64,000 nt of DNA from Vibrio fluminensis (GCF_015278125.1 NZ_JADILO010000004.1:1-64000), one strand, 5' to 3'; positions 1 through 9,849 are shown, counted from the first letter of the stretch. Notes: generated by a model from the letters alone, not told the origin. Program-made: numbers and translations.

Positions 1-99
1 AGAAAAATGGTCGCTGAGTCAGTAGAAATCTATAATCAGATGAGGCCTCATACAGCGCTAAAATACAAAACGCCCGATGAAGTACACCGAGCGTTTTAA
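1..99 (+). CDS. IS3-family transposase, C-terminal end only (cut by window edge)
   Basis: The first 99 bases read as one open frame ending in TAA. It carries the IYNQMRPHTALKYKTPDE signature typical of the C-terminus of the DDE transposase (OrfB) of IS3-family elements, where YN..RPH..L...TP is strongly conserved just before the stop. The protein would catalyse cut-and-copy transposition of its own element. Only about 32 residues are visible, so the DDE triad, OrfA and the frameshift site lie outside the window and activity cannot be judged. It points toward the end of aspS. The family call is firm because of the motif and the adjacent terminal repeat. Confidence 0.8.
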   Translation, partial: RKMVAESVEIYNQMRPHTALKYKTPDEVHRAF

Positions 100-132
100 C
101 TAAAAAGTGTCAACCCATATCAGGACGGGTCA
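1..132 (+). mobile_element. Right end of an IS3-family insertion sequence
   Basis: After the transposase stop, about 8 bases later, a likely terminal inverted repeat runs from about 107 to 132. Read from the outside it begins TGACCCGTCCTGATATGG, a TG-start end as expected for IS3-type elements. The left end and target-site duplication are outside the window. The element stops 15 bp short of the aspS stop codon and may have displaced the natural aspS terminator. Confidence 0.65.
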
Positions 133-147
133 GATTAGCAGGGTTAA

Positions 148-1926
148 TTACTCTGCAGTTTTCTCTTTCGCTACTGTAACCGCAATTGCTAGCTCTTCAA
201 GAGCTGCTGGGTTAGCAAGGCTTGGTGCGTCTGTTAGTAGACACGCAGCAGCCGTTGTTTTAGGGAATGCGATTACGTCACGAATGTTATCAGTACCACA
301 AAGAAGCATCACTAGGCGGTCTAGACCGAATGCAAGACCTGCGTGTGGAGGTGTACCGAATTTCAGTGCGTCTAGTAGGAAGCCAAACTTCAGCTTTTGC
401 TCATCTGCATCGATACCTAGGATATCAAATACGGCTGCTTGCATTTCTGCATTATGGATACGCACAGAACCACCGCCCACTTCGTAGCCGTTGATAACCA
501 TGTCGTATGCGTTTGAGTTAGCTGATGCTGGGTTCGCTTTCAACTCTTCAGCGGTTAGACCTAGAGGCGATGTGAATGGGTGGTGCATCGCGTGTAGGTT
601 ACCTTCGTCGTCTTCTTCAAACATTGGGAAGTCAACAACCCATAGCGGTTTCCAAGCTGACTTGTCAGTTAGCTCAAGGTCAGTACCTAGTTTAAGACGT
701 AGTGCGCCCATCGCTTCTGTTACAACGCGTTTGCTGTCTGCACCAAATAGGATGATATCGCCAGTTTCAGCTTGAGTGCGATCAAGTAGTTGTGCCACAA
801 CTTCTTCATTTAGGAACTTAGCCACTGGAGACTGTACGCCTTCAAAGCCTGCTGCACGGTCGTTTACTTTCATCCATGCTAGACCCTTCGCACCGTAAAT
901 ACCTACGAAGTTAGTGTACTCGTCGATTTGCTTACGAGATAGCGCAGCGCCACCTGGTACACGAATCACTGCCACACGACCTTTCTCGTCATTAGCAGGA
1001 CCAGAGAATACTTTGAAGTCGACATCTTTTAGGATGTCTGCAACGTCAACAAGCTCAAGAGGGTTACGTAGATCTGGCTTATCAGAACCAAAACGACGTG
1101 CCGCTTCTTCAAATGACATTACAGGGAACTGGCCTAGATCTACGTTCAGTAGCTCTTGCCACATTTGACGAATCATCTCTTCCGTTTTTTCACGTACTTG
1201 ATCAGCCGTCATGAATGACGTTTCGATATCGATCTGAGTGAATTCTGGTTGACGGTCAGCACGTAGGTCTTCATCACGGAAACATTTAACGATTTGGTAG
1301 TAACGGTCAAAGCCTGACATCATTAGCAGCTGTTTGAATAGCTGTGGTGATTGAGGTAGCGCGTAGAAGCTGCCTTTGTGTACGCGGCTTGGTACTAGGT
1401 AATCACGTGCACCTTCTGGTGTCGCTTTAGTTAGTACTGGCGTTTCGATGTCTAGGAAACCGTTGTCATCTAGGAAACGACGTACGAAGCTTGATGCTTT
1501 AGCACGTAGTTTGATGCGGTCGCTCATTTCTGGACGACGTAGGTCTAGGTAACGGTACTTTAGACGTTGCTCTTCAGAGTTCTTTTGGTTGAAGTCTAGT
1601 GGCAGCGCATCGCTGCGGTTGATGATTTCAAGACCTGTAGCCAGAATCTCAACTTCACCTGTTGCCATACCAGCGTTAACTTGGCTTTCTGGACGAACGC
1701 GAACTTCGCCAGTTAGTTTGATACAGAATTCATTACGTAGTTGCTCTGCTACTTTGTAAGCATCCGCCATATCTGGATCGACAACTACCTGAACAACGCC
1801 TTCACGATCTCGCATATCGATAAAAATCAGACCGCCTAAATCACGACGACGGTTAACCCAGCCGCATAGTTCTACAGTTTGTCCTGCAAGGGACTTGTTC
1901 AGGTGACCACAGTAATGGGTACGCAT
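148..1926 (-). CDS. aspS: Aspartyl-tRNA synthetase
   Basis: Cytoplasmic class II aminoacyl-tRNA synthetase that activates aspartate with ATP and loads it on tRNA-Asp. The 592-residue protein has the bacterial layout: an N-terminal OB-fold anticodon-binding domain (about 1-110), the catalytic domain with motif 2 ([20 protein letters not shown]), a bacterial GAD insertion, and motif 3 ([13 protein letters not shown]) near the C-terminus. The open frame extends 36 codons upstream, but the ATG at 1926 gives the family start [12 protein letters not shown] and has a purine-rich leader. Its stop lies 15 bp from an IS end and no terminator is visible between them. yecE, cmoA and cmoB follow divergently, as in many gammaproteobacteria. 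Confidence 0.97.
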   Translation of the reverse strand: MRTHYCGHLNKSLAGQTVELCGWVNRRRDLGGLIFIDMRDREGVVQVVVDPDMADAYKVAEQLRNEFCIKLTGEVRVRPESQVNAGMATGEVEILATGLEIINRSDALPLDFNQKNSEEQRLKYRYLDLRRPEMSDRIKLRAKASSFVRRFLDDNGFLDIETPVLTKATPEGARDYLVPSRVHKGSFYALPQSPQLFKQLLMMSGFDRYYQIVKCFRDEDLRADRQPEFTQIDIETSFMTADQVREKTEEMIRQMWQELLNVDLGQFPVMSFEEAARRFGSDKPDLRNPLELVDVADILKDVDFKVFSGPANDEKGRVAVIRVPGGAALSRKQIDEYTNFVGIYGAKGLAWMKVNDRAAGFEGVQSPVAKFLNEEVVAQLLDRTQAETGDIILFGADSKRVVTEAMGALRLKLGTDLELTDKSAWKPLWVVDFPMFEEDDEGNLHAMHHPFTSPLGLTAEELKANPASANSNAYDMVINGYEVGGGSVRIHNAEMQAAVFDILGIDADEQKLKFGFLLDALKFGTPPHAGLAFGLDRLVMLLCGTDNIRDVIAFPKTTAAACLLTDAPSLANPAALEELAIAVTVAKEKTAE

Positions 1927-2258
1927 AATGAAATTCCCAATCTCTCTAATATTGTTAATACTGTCCGCAGAGCACGATATTGCCAACGGACCAAAGTTCC
2001 ATTTATACGCTGAAAGCCAGATAAAATCGACCACTCAGCATACAATTTATTGCGATTTACTCTCTATTGATGCTTTTTAAACCAGCAAAAGGGCAAAACC
2101 ACATCAATAGCAAAAATTGGCAGAGATTATATACCCAACTCACCTCAAGATGCTAGGTTCTGCGAGAGCGGTGAGCATGACTAATTGGCGCCAACGGTTG
2201 TCTAGGATCACTGCACTCAGGTAAAGTATCTTTAATAAGGAATTACGTAACTATCATT
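1927..2258. promoter_or_regulatory. Divergent aspS / yecE intergenic region
   Basis: 332 bp between divergent starts must hold promoters for both genes. No convincing -35/-10 pair was identified. The right half contains a structured element (2131-2194) described separately. AAGGA lies about 17 bases before the yecE ATG, which is far for a ribosome-binding site. Confidence 0.4.
2131..2194. repeat. Structured intergenic element beginning ATACCCAACT
   Basis: The segment opens with ATACCC, like several other intergenic stem-loops in this window. It contains the pair CTCACC (2139-2144) / GGTGAG (2170-2175) and a perfect 10-bp palindrome TTGGCGCCAA (2185-2194). Its length and nesting resemble ERIC/REP-type intergenic repeats of Vibrio, but I cannot compare it with other genome copies here. 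Confidence 0.35.
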
Positions 2259-3125
2259 ATGACAGCATTACCTTTGCGTCTCGGCTTAACCATGTGGTCG
2301 CACAATCAATGGCAACAGAGCTTTTACGGCAGTGGCACCAAGCCTGCTGAAAGGCTAGAAAAGTACGCCAGTGTGTTTCATACCGTTGAGGGCAACACCA
2401 CTTTTTACGCCACGCCAACCCTCACGACTGTCCGCAATTGGCACGCTGCCACTCATGATGATTTCAAGTTTACCTTTAAGCTACCTAAAGCAATTACCCA
2501 CCAGCAAATGCTAAAGGGCTCCCAAGCACAGCTTAAAGATTTTATGCAGATTATGGCCCCGCTACACGAGCGTATTGGTCAATGGACAATTCAATTACCG
2601 GCGGCTTTTACACCGGCTGATTTACCGACGTTACAAAAGTTCTGCGCGCTATTTCCACCTAATTTTCCCCTTGGTATTGAAGTACGCCATCTGGGCTATT
2701 TTACCAAAAATGATGATGAAAAACGCTTTAACCAATGGTTAATCGAAGCGGGCATTGACCGCATTATTATGGACAGTCGTCCAGTATTTGCTGCCGAGCC
2801 AATTAATGAAGTGATCATTGATGCCCAGCAAAAGAAACCGCGAGTTCCTGTACATGCGCTCGCAACGGCTCATCACCCAATGATCCGTTTTATTGGACAT
2901 CCTGATCTCGACGCCAATCTGGACTTTTTTAAGCCATGGCTGAGCAAACTTCCACAATGGATAGCTGATGGAAAGCAGCCCTATCTGATGATCCACACTC
3001 CAGACAATGTATTGGCTCCTGAATTGGCGCTTAAACTTTATCAAAAGCTGGCCAACCACGTTGCGTTACCAGACCTTGCACCCTTCCCTGCCATTGATGG
3101 CCAATCGCAAATCAGCATGTTTTAA
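2259..3125 (+). CDS. DUF72 (YecE-family) protein
   Basis: A 288-residue DUF72 protein, a TIM-barrel-like family of unknown biochemical function. It shows family features: a start with LRLGLTMWSHNQW, the stretch VEGNTTFYATPT with the conserved Asn-Thr-Phe-Tyr, FKLPKAITH, and GIEVRHLGYF in the middle. E. coli carries yecE between aspS and cmoA-cmoB as well, so the neighbourhood is conserved and hints at a tRNA or translation link, though none is proven. The ATG at 2259 is the natural start. It is followed 103 bp later by cmoA on the same strand, possibly with its own promoter. Confidence 0.9.
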   Translation: MTALPLRLGLTMWSHNQWQQSFYGSGTKPAERLEKYASVFHTVEGNTTFYATPTLTTVRNWHAATHDDFKFTFKLPKAITHQQMLKGSQAQLKDFMQIMAPLHERIGQWTIQLPAAFTPADLPTLQKFCALFPPNFPLGIEVRHLGYFTKNDDEKRFNQWLIEAGIDRIIMDSRPVFAAEPINEVIIDAQQKKPRVPVHALATAHHPMIRFIGHPDLDANLDFFKPWLSKLPQWIADGKQPYLMIHTPDNVLAPELALKLYQKLANHVALPDLAPFPAIDGQSQISMF

Positions 3126-3210
3126 TCACTACTCACTATTGGCTTGACGCAAAACATGACATGGGCGCGAATTTTTCATAAAATACGCGCCCTTTTAGTG
3201 CTGACTGTAA

Positions 3211-3963
<753 letters not shown>

Positions 3964-3966
<3 letters not shown>

Positions 3967-3995
3967 CGAGAAGCGAGAAGCGAGAAGTTTCTCGT
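3964..3995. repeat. Triplicated GCGAGAA run after cmoA
   Basis: Starting within the cmoA stop codon, GCGAGAA is repeated three times and followed by TTTCTCG, which can pair back to the repeats. The wording resembles the GAGATGCGAGAA units of the repeat zone at 30.8-31.4 kb, so this may be a fragment of the same family. Confidence 0.45.
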
Positions 3996-4043
3996 TGCCA
4001 GTACTTTATGTCAATTTTTTAACCTATTACTCTGTGAAAAACT

Positions 4044-5015
4044 ATGTTTAATTTTGCCAATTTCTACCAACTTATCGCCCAAGATACGCGTCTGCAGCCA
4101 TGGCTAAATGTATTGCCACAGCAACTGACCGACTGGCAAAACGCAGAGCACGGTGACTTTGATCGCTGGCTACGTGCGCTAAATAAAATTCCTGCTGGCA
4201 CACCAGATAACATCGATATCAAAGAGTCGGTAACCATCACAAACAACGAGCCAATGCATACTGGCGAGTTGAAAAAACTTGAGAACCTATTGCGCACCTT
4301 CCACCCATGGCGCAAAGGTCCTTACCACGTACACGGTATCCACATTGACACCGAGTGGCGCAGTGACTGGAAATGGGATCGCGTATTACCGCACATCACA
4401 CCACTGAAAGATCGCAGTGTACTCGATGTGGGTTGTGGTAACGGCTACCACATGTGGCGCATGCTAGGTGAAGGTGCTCGCCTTACGGTAGGTATCGATC
4501 CATCGCACCTATTCTTAATCCAGTTTGAAGCGATTCGTAAAATGATGGGCGACGATCAACGCGCTCATCTATTACCACTTGGTATTGAACAGTTGCCGAA
4601 ATTGGAAGCGTTCGACACCGTATTTAGTATGGGTGTGCTTTACCACCGTCGCTCACCATTAGATCATCTGATTCAGCTAAAAGATCAACTCGTATCGGGT
4701 GGTGAATTGGTGCTAGAGACGCTAGTTATCGAAGGTGACGAGACTTCTGTACTTGTACCAGTCGACCGCTACGCGCAAATGCGTAACGTTTACTTCTTCC
4801 CTTCAGCCAAAGCACTGAAAGTGTGGCTTGAACAGGTTGGCTTTGTCGACGTGCGTATCGTTGATGAAAATGTCACATCAACCGATGAGCAACGTACGAC
4901 TGACTGGATGACACATAACTCACTGCCTGATTATTTGGATCCTAATGACCCAAGCAAGACAGCTGAAGGGCATCCTGCGCCGCGTCGCGCTGTATTGGTA
5001 GCAACTAAGCCATAA
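4044..5015 (+). CDS. cmoB: tRNA U34 carboxymethyltransferase CmoB
   Basis: CmoB transfers the carboxymethyl group from carboxy-SAM to 5-hydroxyuridine at tRNA position 34, giving cmo5U, which widens wobble decoding. The 323-residue length is normal for the family. Visible features are the SAM-fold motif [15 protein letters not shown] (about 128-142), the following GIDPSHLF, and [14 protein letters not shown]. The family N-terminal segment (residues 1-110, with [20 protein letters not shown]) is complete. It probably shares transcripts with cmoA and ends at a strong terminator at 5097-5125. The later step (CmoM) is encoded at 16.4-17.2 kb. Confidence 0.97.
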   Translation: MFNFANFYQLIAQDTRLQPWLNVLPQQLTDWQNAEHGDFDRWLRALNKIPAGTPDNIDIKESVTITNNEPMHTGELKKLENLLRTFHPWRKGPYHVHGIHIDTEWRSDWKWDRVLPHITPLKDRSVLDVGCGNGYHMWRMLGEGARLTVGIDPSHLFLIQFEAIRKMMGDDQRAHLLPLGIEQLPKLEAFDTVFSMGVLYHRRSPLDHLIQLKDQLVSGGELVLETLVIEGDETSVLVPVDRYAQMRNVYFFPSAKALKVWLEQVGFVDVRIVDENVTSTDEQRTTDWMTHNSLPDYLDPNDPSKTAEGHPAPRRAVLVATKP

Positions 5016-5096
5016 TCCAATTGAATAAATCTGGTTGAGTCTTATCAATTCTTGACATGGATTTAACTCAATTTAATTTCTATATCAGTAACCTAG

Positions 5097-5125
5097 CGAG
5101 GATGCATATTGCATCCTCGTTTTTT
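5097..5125 (+). terminator. Intrinsic terminator of cmoB
   Basis: Ten-bp stem CGAGGATGCA (5097-5106) / TGCATCCTCG (5110-5119), 3-nt loop, then six T. Confidence 0.85.
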
Positions 5126-5374
5126 ATCTGGCGAAAGTCTAAAGTGCTATCACTGAGTTGTTGATGAATCGGCTCCAGATCACATTTTAATCCTTTGCAG
5201 ATATAGACTTAGGTTATTCCTTCTTCACTCAACACAACTTTTTTAAGTTCTTCTATGAGGTTTTGTGCACCTTAGTCTAAAATTAAAAACGTTAATTAAC
5301 TCATACCATTATCACAGGGCGTTTCAAGATCAACACCTGTTGTAATGCAACAAAAAGAAAACGTAGGCATTTTA
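5126..5374 (+). promoter_or_regulatory. Upstream region of the retropepsin/7TM/ATP-grasp cassette
   Basis: About 250 bp of AT-rich sequence between the cmoB terminator and the next gene. It should contain the promoter of the three-gene cassette. I could not assign -35/-10 boxes or an operator with confidence. Confidence 0.35.
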
Positions 5375-6115
5375 ATGTTCATCCGATTAACACCTGTAGT
5401 AGCGCTTACTCTGTTATCTGGCTGTACCCTTACTAACAGCACACAAAATCATCAAGAGACTTTGGCCGCCATTCAAGCGGTTGAAACGAATCTCAACGCA
5501 CAAATCACCACGTTGGGTACTCAAGTGGACGCCCAGTCTGAGTACATATCAACGCTCGAGAAAAAAATCCAACATCTGCAAGATAAAACCATCGACATGC
5601 AAACTGTGACGTTGGCAAAAATTGCTGAGCAAGAGAAGAAGGTGGCTGCCCCTGTCATTATTCCGCCAGCACCACAACCTGTTGCGCATGGCGTAGTATT
5701 AGGTGCAATCGAGAAAGTGACGATTGACTCAATCAAGCAAACCTTCGATGCACGTGTGGATACAGGTGCCGCGACCTCATCACTCAATGCTGTCGATGTT
5801 GAAGAATTTGAACGCAATGGCAAAAAATGGGTTCGCTTCCATCTATCTGATGAAAATACCCCGTCTGATGAAAGTAACTGGATCGAAGCGCCAATCGTCA
5901 AGTTCGTAAAAATTCGTCAATCAACCAATTCCGATGTCGAACGTCGTGCGGTAGTCGAGCTTTGGGTTCAAGTTGGCAAAATTCATGAAAAAGCGCAATT
6001 TACCTTGGCAGACCGTTCTCAAATGAGCCACCCTGTACTGCTAGGACGTGAATTTATCCAAGATATTGCGGTAGTAGACGTAAGCAAAAAGTACGTTCAG
6101 TCTGAACAAGAATAA
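5375..6115 (+). CDS. Retropepsin-like aspartic protease lipoprotein (DUF/PF05618 type)
   Basis: A 246-residue predicted lipoprotein. The ATG at 5375 is preferred over 5345 because it gives a standard lipoprotein signal ending in the lipobox LLSGC (Cys17) and has GTAGG upstream. Residues about 20-75 look coiled-coil. A Pro-rich linker leads to a C-terminal retropepsin-like domain with a single DTGA motif (FDARVDTGAATSS, Asp129), as in the family often annotated 'ATP-dependent zinc protease'; one DTG per chain implies a dimeric active site. It is the first gene of a cassette with a 7TM protein and an ATP-grasp enzyme, with gaps of 17 and 3 bp. The substrate is unknown; RloA is a name I recall from databases, not verified. 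Confidence 0.85.
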   Translation: MFIRLTPVVALTLLSGCTLTNSTQNHQETLAAIQAVETNLNAQITTLGTQVDAQSEYISTLEKKIQHLQDKTIDMQTVTLAKIAEQEKKVAAPVIIPPAPQPVAHGVVLGAIEKVTIDSIKQTFDARVDTGAATSSLNAVDVEEFERNGKKWVRFHLSDENTPSDESNWIEAPIVKFVKIRQSTNSDVERRAVVELWVQVGKIHEKAQFTLADRSQMSHPVLLGREFIQDIAVVDVSKKYVQSEQE

Positions 6116-6132
6116 AACCAATAAGGCTTGCT

Positions 6133-7641
6133 ATGACTTCTAAGGTTCCTTTATATATATTCGTTGCGCTGCTTATCGGCGTTGGGGCTGCCCTAAGTAT
6201 TTTCCGTCACGAGAGTTACGGTGTGCCATGGACACCAGGTGAAACTCGACAAGTGTGGGATATAGAGGCTCGAGTACAATTCGATGCCGAAGGTAAACCA
6301 GTGAAAGCGTCACTGGCAGTGCCTGATACCCAAACTGGTTTTACCAAAATCAGTGAAAACTCCTCTTCGGCTGGTTACGGCGTTGCGTATGCCAGTAACG
6401 AACAAGGGCGTCGTGCAGAATGGTCAATCCGCCAAGCGACTGGCCCACAAACCATCTACTACAAAGCACAATTTCTCGTCGATCCTCAAGCGAATGTGAC
6501 GCCGATTCCACCGATGGATGAGATCATCGCACCCACTTTTGATGGGCCAACTGAAGCCGCAGTGGTTGCCCTATCTGAGCGAGCAAGTAAGCGTTCAGCA
6601 GATGATATCACCTTTACCCGCGAGCTAATCAAACAGCTGAATGATGGCGACAGTCAGAATGCTGCGCTCATTCTTAATGGCATGTCTCGTGTACAAGCCA
6701 TCGATAAGATGCTGGCTTACAACAAGATCCCAAGCAAAATTGCTGGGGTGATTGAGTTAGAAGATGGTCGCCGTCGTCAAACTATTCAACAAATGAACCA
6801 AGTTTGGGATGGTAAGCAGTGGCAACTGTTCAACCCAAGAACCGCTGATCAAGCGATCTCACCAAACATTCTGGTTTGGGATGAATCAAACATCTCACTG
6901 CTTGACCTAATGGGCGGTCAAAATAGCCAAGTGCATTTCTCAATGCTGGCGCAAGAAATTTCCCCACAACAAGCGACCCGCGACAAAGTAGAGGCGGACG
7001 CGCTACTTAACCTCTCAATTCACAGTTTACCACTGGAAGAGCAAGCGATGTTTAAGACCATCATGCTTATTCCTATCGGTGCTCTGATCGTGGTATTCCT
7101 GCGTGTCATTATCGGCCTTAAAACCTCTGGTACGTTTATGCCCGTGCTTATCGCCGTGGCTTTCGTACAAACTCAGTTGTTAACCGGTATTGTTGGCTTC
7201 CTACTCATTGTTGGTACGGGTCTGGTAATTCGAAGTTACCTGTCGAGGTTAAACCTATTGCTTGTTGCGCGTATTTCCGCGGTAATCATTACGGTTATTA
7301 TGATTATCTCTGTCTTTACTGTAGTGGCATTTAAGATTGGTCTAACTGAAGGTCTGTCGATTACGTTCTTCCCAATGATCATTCTGTCTTGGACTATCGA
7401 ACGTATGTCAATTCTATGGGAAGAGGAAGGTCCGAAAGAAGTCGTTCTTCAAGGTGGCGGCTCTTTGATGACCTCTGTACTGGTTTATCTTGCGATGACC
7501 AATGAGTATGTGCAGCATCTGACCTTTAACTTTATCGGTCTTCAGCTGATTGTACTGGCATGTATTCTTTTACTTGGTACATACACGGGTTACCGCTTGA
7601 CTGAGCTGCGTCGCTTTAAGCCATTAGTTGACGGGGAGTAA
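6133..7641 (+). CDS. Inactive-transglutaminase-like protein fused to 7 TM helices
   Basis: A 502-residue inner-membrane protein. One N-terminal helix (about 5-23) is followed by a periplasmic domain (about 25-300), read as the degenerate transglutaminase-like region known from this family. A C-terminal block of about six or seven hydrophobic helices (about 318-495) follows, including the conserved LKTSGTFMPVL segment. It sits between a retropepsin-like lipoprotein and an ATP-grasp ligase, separated by 17 and 3 bp, so the three are surely one operon. The family is described by comparative genomics as a peptide-ligase-linked membrane module. Databases sometimes call it an osmotic stress tolerance protein RloB; I cannot confirm a function here. 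Confidence 0.85.
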   Translation: MTSKVPLYIFVALLIGVGAALSIFRHESYGVPWTPGETRQVWDIEARVQFDAEGKPVKASLAVPDTQTGFTKISENSSSAGYGVAYASNEQGRRAEWSIRQATGPQTIYYKAQFLVDPQANVTPIPPMDEIIAPTFDGPTEAAVVALSERASKRSADDITFTRELIKQLNDGDSQNAALILNGMSRVQAIDKMLAYNKIPSKIAGVIELEDGRRRQTIQQMNQVWDGKQWQLFNPRTADQAISPNILVWDESNISLLDLMGGQNSQVHFSMLAQEISPQQATRDKVEADALLNLSIHSLPLEEQAMFKTIMLIPIGALIVVFLRVIIGLKTSGTFMPVLIAVAFVQTQLLTGIVGFLLIVGTGLVIRSYLSRLNLLLVARISAVIITVIMIISVFTVVAFKIGLTEGLSITFFPMIILSWTIERMSILWEEEGPKEVVLQGGGSLMTSVLVYLAMTNEYVQHLTFNFIGLQLIVLACILLLGTYTGYRLTELRRFKPLVDGE

Positions 7642-7644
7642 GCC

Positions 7645-8625
7645 ATGTTTCTATCTCGACTTAGAGAACGTTACACCTCCCCTTTTAAGCTAAAGCATAA
7701 GGGTATTATGGGCATGAACCAACGTAACCACAGTTACATTGGTCGCTACAATGACCGCTCAAAATACCCTTTAGTGGATGACAAGCTTAAAACCAAAATT
7801 ATCGCCGAAGCGGCTGGCGCAACCGTACCAAAACTGATTGGTGTGATCAGTAGCCAAGCCGATGTACCAAAGATCCATGACATGGTCAAAGATTGGCCGG
7901 GCTTTGTGATTAAGCCTGCCCAAGGCAGTGGGGGTAAGGGTATCCTAGTTATCACCTCTCACAAGGATGGTACTTACACTAAACCTTCTGGCTCAAGCAT
8001 CAACAAAGAAGATGTTGAGCGCCACATCAGTAACGCGTTAGCGGGGCTATTTTCGCTCGGCGGAAAAAACGACGTTGCGGTAGTCGAGAACCTAATTAAG
8101 TTCGATAACTGCTTCGATGGCTTTAGTTACGAAGGCGTGCCAGATGTGCGCATTATCGTATTTAAAGGCTACCCAGTAATGGCGATGATGCGCTGCTCAA
8201 CTGCTGCTTCTGATGGTAAGGCAAACTTGCACCAAGGTGCGGTTGGCGTAGGGCTTGATATCGCCACAGGTAGAGCGATTCGTGCGGTGCAATTTGACCG
8301 CCCAATTAGCCATCACCCAGATACAGGCAAAGACCTGATGACCTTACAGGTACCGCACTGGGAGAAACTTTTGGTGCTCGCCTCTAGTGCGTGGGAGATG
8401 ACCGGACTCGGTTACATGGGGACCGACATGGTACTCGATAAAGAAGAAGGCCCTATGGTACTAGAGCTGAATGCTCGACCTGGTTTAGCGATTCAAATCG
8501 CTAATGGCGCAGGTCTATTGCCACGCTTACGTCATATTGAAAGCTTGGGAACGCCGGGACGCTATCCTACGGCTGAAGAACGTGTTGCCTACTCGGCCAA
8601 ACAGTTTGCCACACACTTCGAATAA
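7645..8625 (+). CDS. ATP-grasp ligase (alpha-L-glutamate ligase-like, RimK-related)
   Basis: A 326-residue cytoplasmic ATP-grasp enzyme related to RimK, expected to form an amide or peptide bond using ATP with an acyl-phosphate intermediate. Visible landmarks are the nucleotide-binding stretch GFVIKPAQGSGGKGILVI, the DVRIIVFKGYPVMAMMR segment, and the metal and ATP site MVLELNARPGLAIQIANG. The GGGGAG ribosome-binding site overlaps the end of the preceding gene, and the ATG lies 3 bp after its stop, indicating translational coupling. Gene content suggests a ligase inside, a membrane partner and a periplasmic protease acting on one peptide-like product, but this is inference. A strong terminator follows. 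Confidence 0.87.
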   Translation: MFLSRLRERYTSPFKLKHKGIMGMNQRNHSYIGRYNDRSKYPLVDDKLKTKIIAEAAGATVPKLIGVISSQADVPKIHDMVKDWPGFVIKPAQGSGGKGILVITSHKDGTYTKPSGSSINKEDVERHISNALAGLFSLGGKNDVAVVENLIKFDNCFDGFSYEGVPDVRIIVFKGYPVMAMMRCSTAASDGKANLHQGAVGVGLDIATGRAIRAVQFDRPISHHPDTGKDLMTLQVPHWEKLLVLASSAWEMTGLGYMGTDMVLDKEEGPMVLELNARPGLAIQIANGAGLLPRLRHIESLGTPGRYPTAEERVAYSAKQFATHFE

Positions 8626-8642
8626 CCGACCATTCTGGTGAT

Positions 8643-8668
8643 AAAAAGCTGCCTAAGGCAGCTTTTTT
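8643..8668 (+). terminator. Intrinsic terminator of the ATP-grasp cassette
   Basis: AAAAAGCTGCCT (8643-8654) pairs with AGGCAGCTTTTT (8656-8667), followed by the end of a six-T run. Confidence 0.9.
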
Positions 8669-8695
8669 ATTATCTAGCATTTTGATCAGCGCGTA

Positions 8696-8858
8696 ATACC
8701 AATCAGCATAAGTCTTTGATCATTCTTGCTGATTAAAATCGCTGATAACGTTGTTGCAGATTTTGTAATTAGAATAACTAGTTAGCTGCAATCTGCGCCT
8801 AGTTCTAAGCGATTTTCCTTGCGCAATTTTCTGACCACTTACTTATCCTGATTGGTAT
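8696..8858. repeat. 163-bp MITE-like element with nested inverted repeats
   Basis: The ends are an 18-bp inverted repeat with one mismatch: ATACCAATCAGCATAAGT (8696-8713) and ACTTATCCTGATTGGTAT (8841-8858). Inside, AAAATCGCT (8735-8743) pairs with AGCGATTTT (8808-8816), and GCAGATT (8756-8762) with AATCTGC (8790-8796), so much of the element can fold on itself. It has no coding capacity. Together with the flanking bases it fills the 359-bp gap before the EamA gene. Confidence 0.7.
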
Positions 8859-8984
8859 AATTCGCGCACTCTCTGAGGTTTATCACTCGACTCAATTAAG
8901 AATAAGTAATAATCCTATCAACTAATTAACGCTAATTATTACTGATACACTCAAACATACTCATATCAACGATTTGGACAGCGA

Positions 8985-9842
8985 ATGTCTCACCTGCCCC
9001 TCATTGCACTGACCATGCTTGCCTTTGCTGCAAATTCAATCTTGTGCCGGCTTGCTTTAGCTGAGGGGTTAATTGACCCTGCTAGTTTCACCATATTGCG
9101 TTTATGGTCAGGCGCTATCACGCTGGCACTTATCATGGTATGGAAAAATCATTGGCGGTTCGATTACCAGAGCGTGTCACTGCGTTTTACCCTTTACGCT
9201 GGACTTAGCTTATTTATTTATGCTGCGCTGTTCTCTTTCGCTTATCTTGAGCTGACCGCGGGTAGCGGTGCACTGCTTTTGTTTGGCGCGGTACAATTAT
9301 CTTTATTGCTGCTGCATTGGTGCCAAGGCCAAAGGTTTAATCGTTTTGAGATACTAGGGATGACAATCTCACTGGTGGGTTTTGTCTGCTTGATGCTGCC
9401 TTCTGCCAGCCAACCCGACTTACTTTCTGCCCTACTGATGGTTGGTGCCGGTATTGCTTGGGCAATGTTTACCGCACTTGGTAAACAAGCCCCGACCGCA
9501 ACAATTGGCACAACATGGGGTTTTATTGCCGCTGCTTTTATTGGCTTACTTTTACTGCCTATGTCTCAGATCGATAGCGCCAGTTTAACCGGGATCACAC
9601 TCGCCATTTTGTCAGGCACAGTGACCTCCGCATTAGGTTATCTGCTGTGGTATCACGTGATGTCAAAGATAAGCTTACTGCAAGCCGCCGTTAGTCAACT
9701 CTCAGTGCCAGCGATTGCCTTAGTGTTAGGGGCACTGCTACTCGGTGAACCGCTAACATTACGTGATAGCTTGATAAGTAGCATAATCCTCGGTGGTATT
9801 GCGTTGGTGTTTTGGGCCAAAAACAGAACTAAGAGCGCTTAA
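8985..9842 (+). CDS. EamA-family (DMT superfamily) transporter
   Basis: A 285-residue inner-membrane protein with about ten hydrophobic helices arranged as two EamA repeats (about 1-135 and 140-280), the usual size and layout of drug/metabolite transporters. The second repeat contains the typical segment LQAAVSQLSVPAIALVLGALLLGEPLT, where the Pro and the GE.L motif are conserved. Such proteins export metabolites or amino acids, and the substrate cannot be told from sequence. A GGACAG ribosome-binding site precedes the ATG. It is monocistronic and convergent with mukB, sharing a two-way terminator. Confidence 0.92.
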   Translation: MSHLPLIALTMLAFAANSILCRLALAEGLIDPASFTILRLWSGAITLALIMVWKNHWRFDYQSVSLRFTLYAGLSLFIYAALFSFAYLELTAGSGALLLFGAVQLSLLLLHWCQGQRFNRFEILGMTISLVGFVCLMLPSASQPDLLSALLMVGAGIAWAMFTALGKQAPTATIGTTWGFIAAAFIGLLLLPMSQIDSASLTGITLAILSGTVTSALGYLLWYHVMSKISLLQAAVSQLSVPAIALVLGALLLGEPLTLRDSLISSIILGGIALVFWAKNRTKSA

Positions 9843-9849
9843 TACGCAA

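Noticed and set aside
107-775. Frames opposite the aspS 3' region
   Set aside because: Antisense to conserved AspRS codons and without any known domain.
5345-5374. N-terminal extension of the retropepsin lipoprotein
   Set aside because: The upstream ATG has no ribosome-binding site and would spoil the lipoprotein signal; the ATG at 5375 fits both.
8696-8858. Integron attC/VCR-like site
   Set aside because: The ends do not match VCR core sites, there are no gene cassettes around it, and the terminal repeat structure fits a MITE-like element better.
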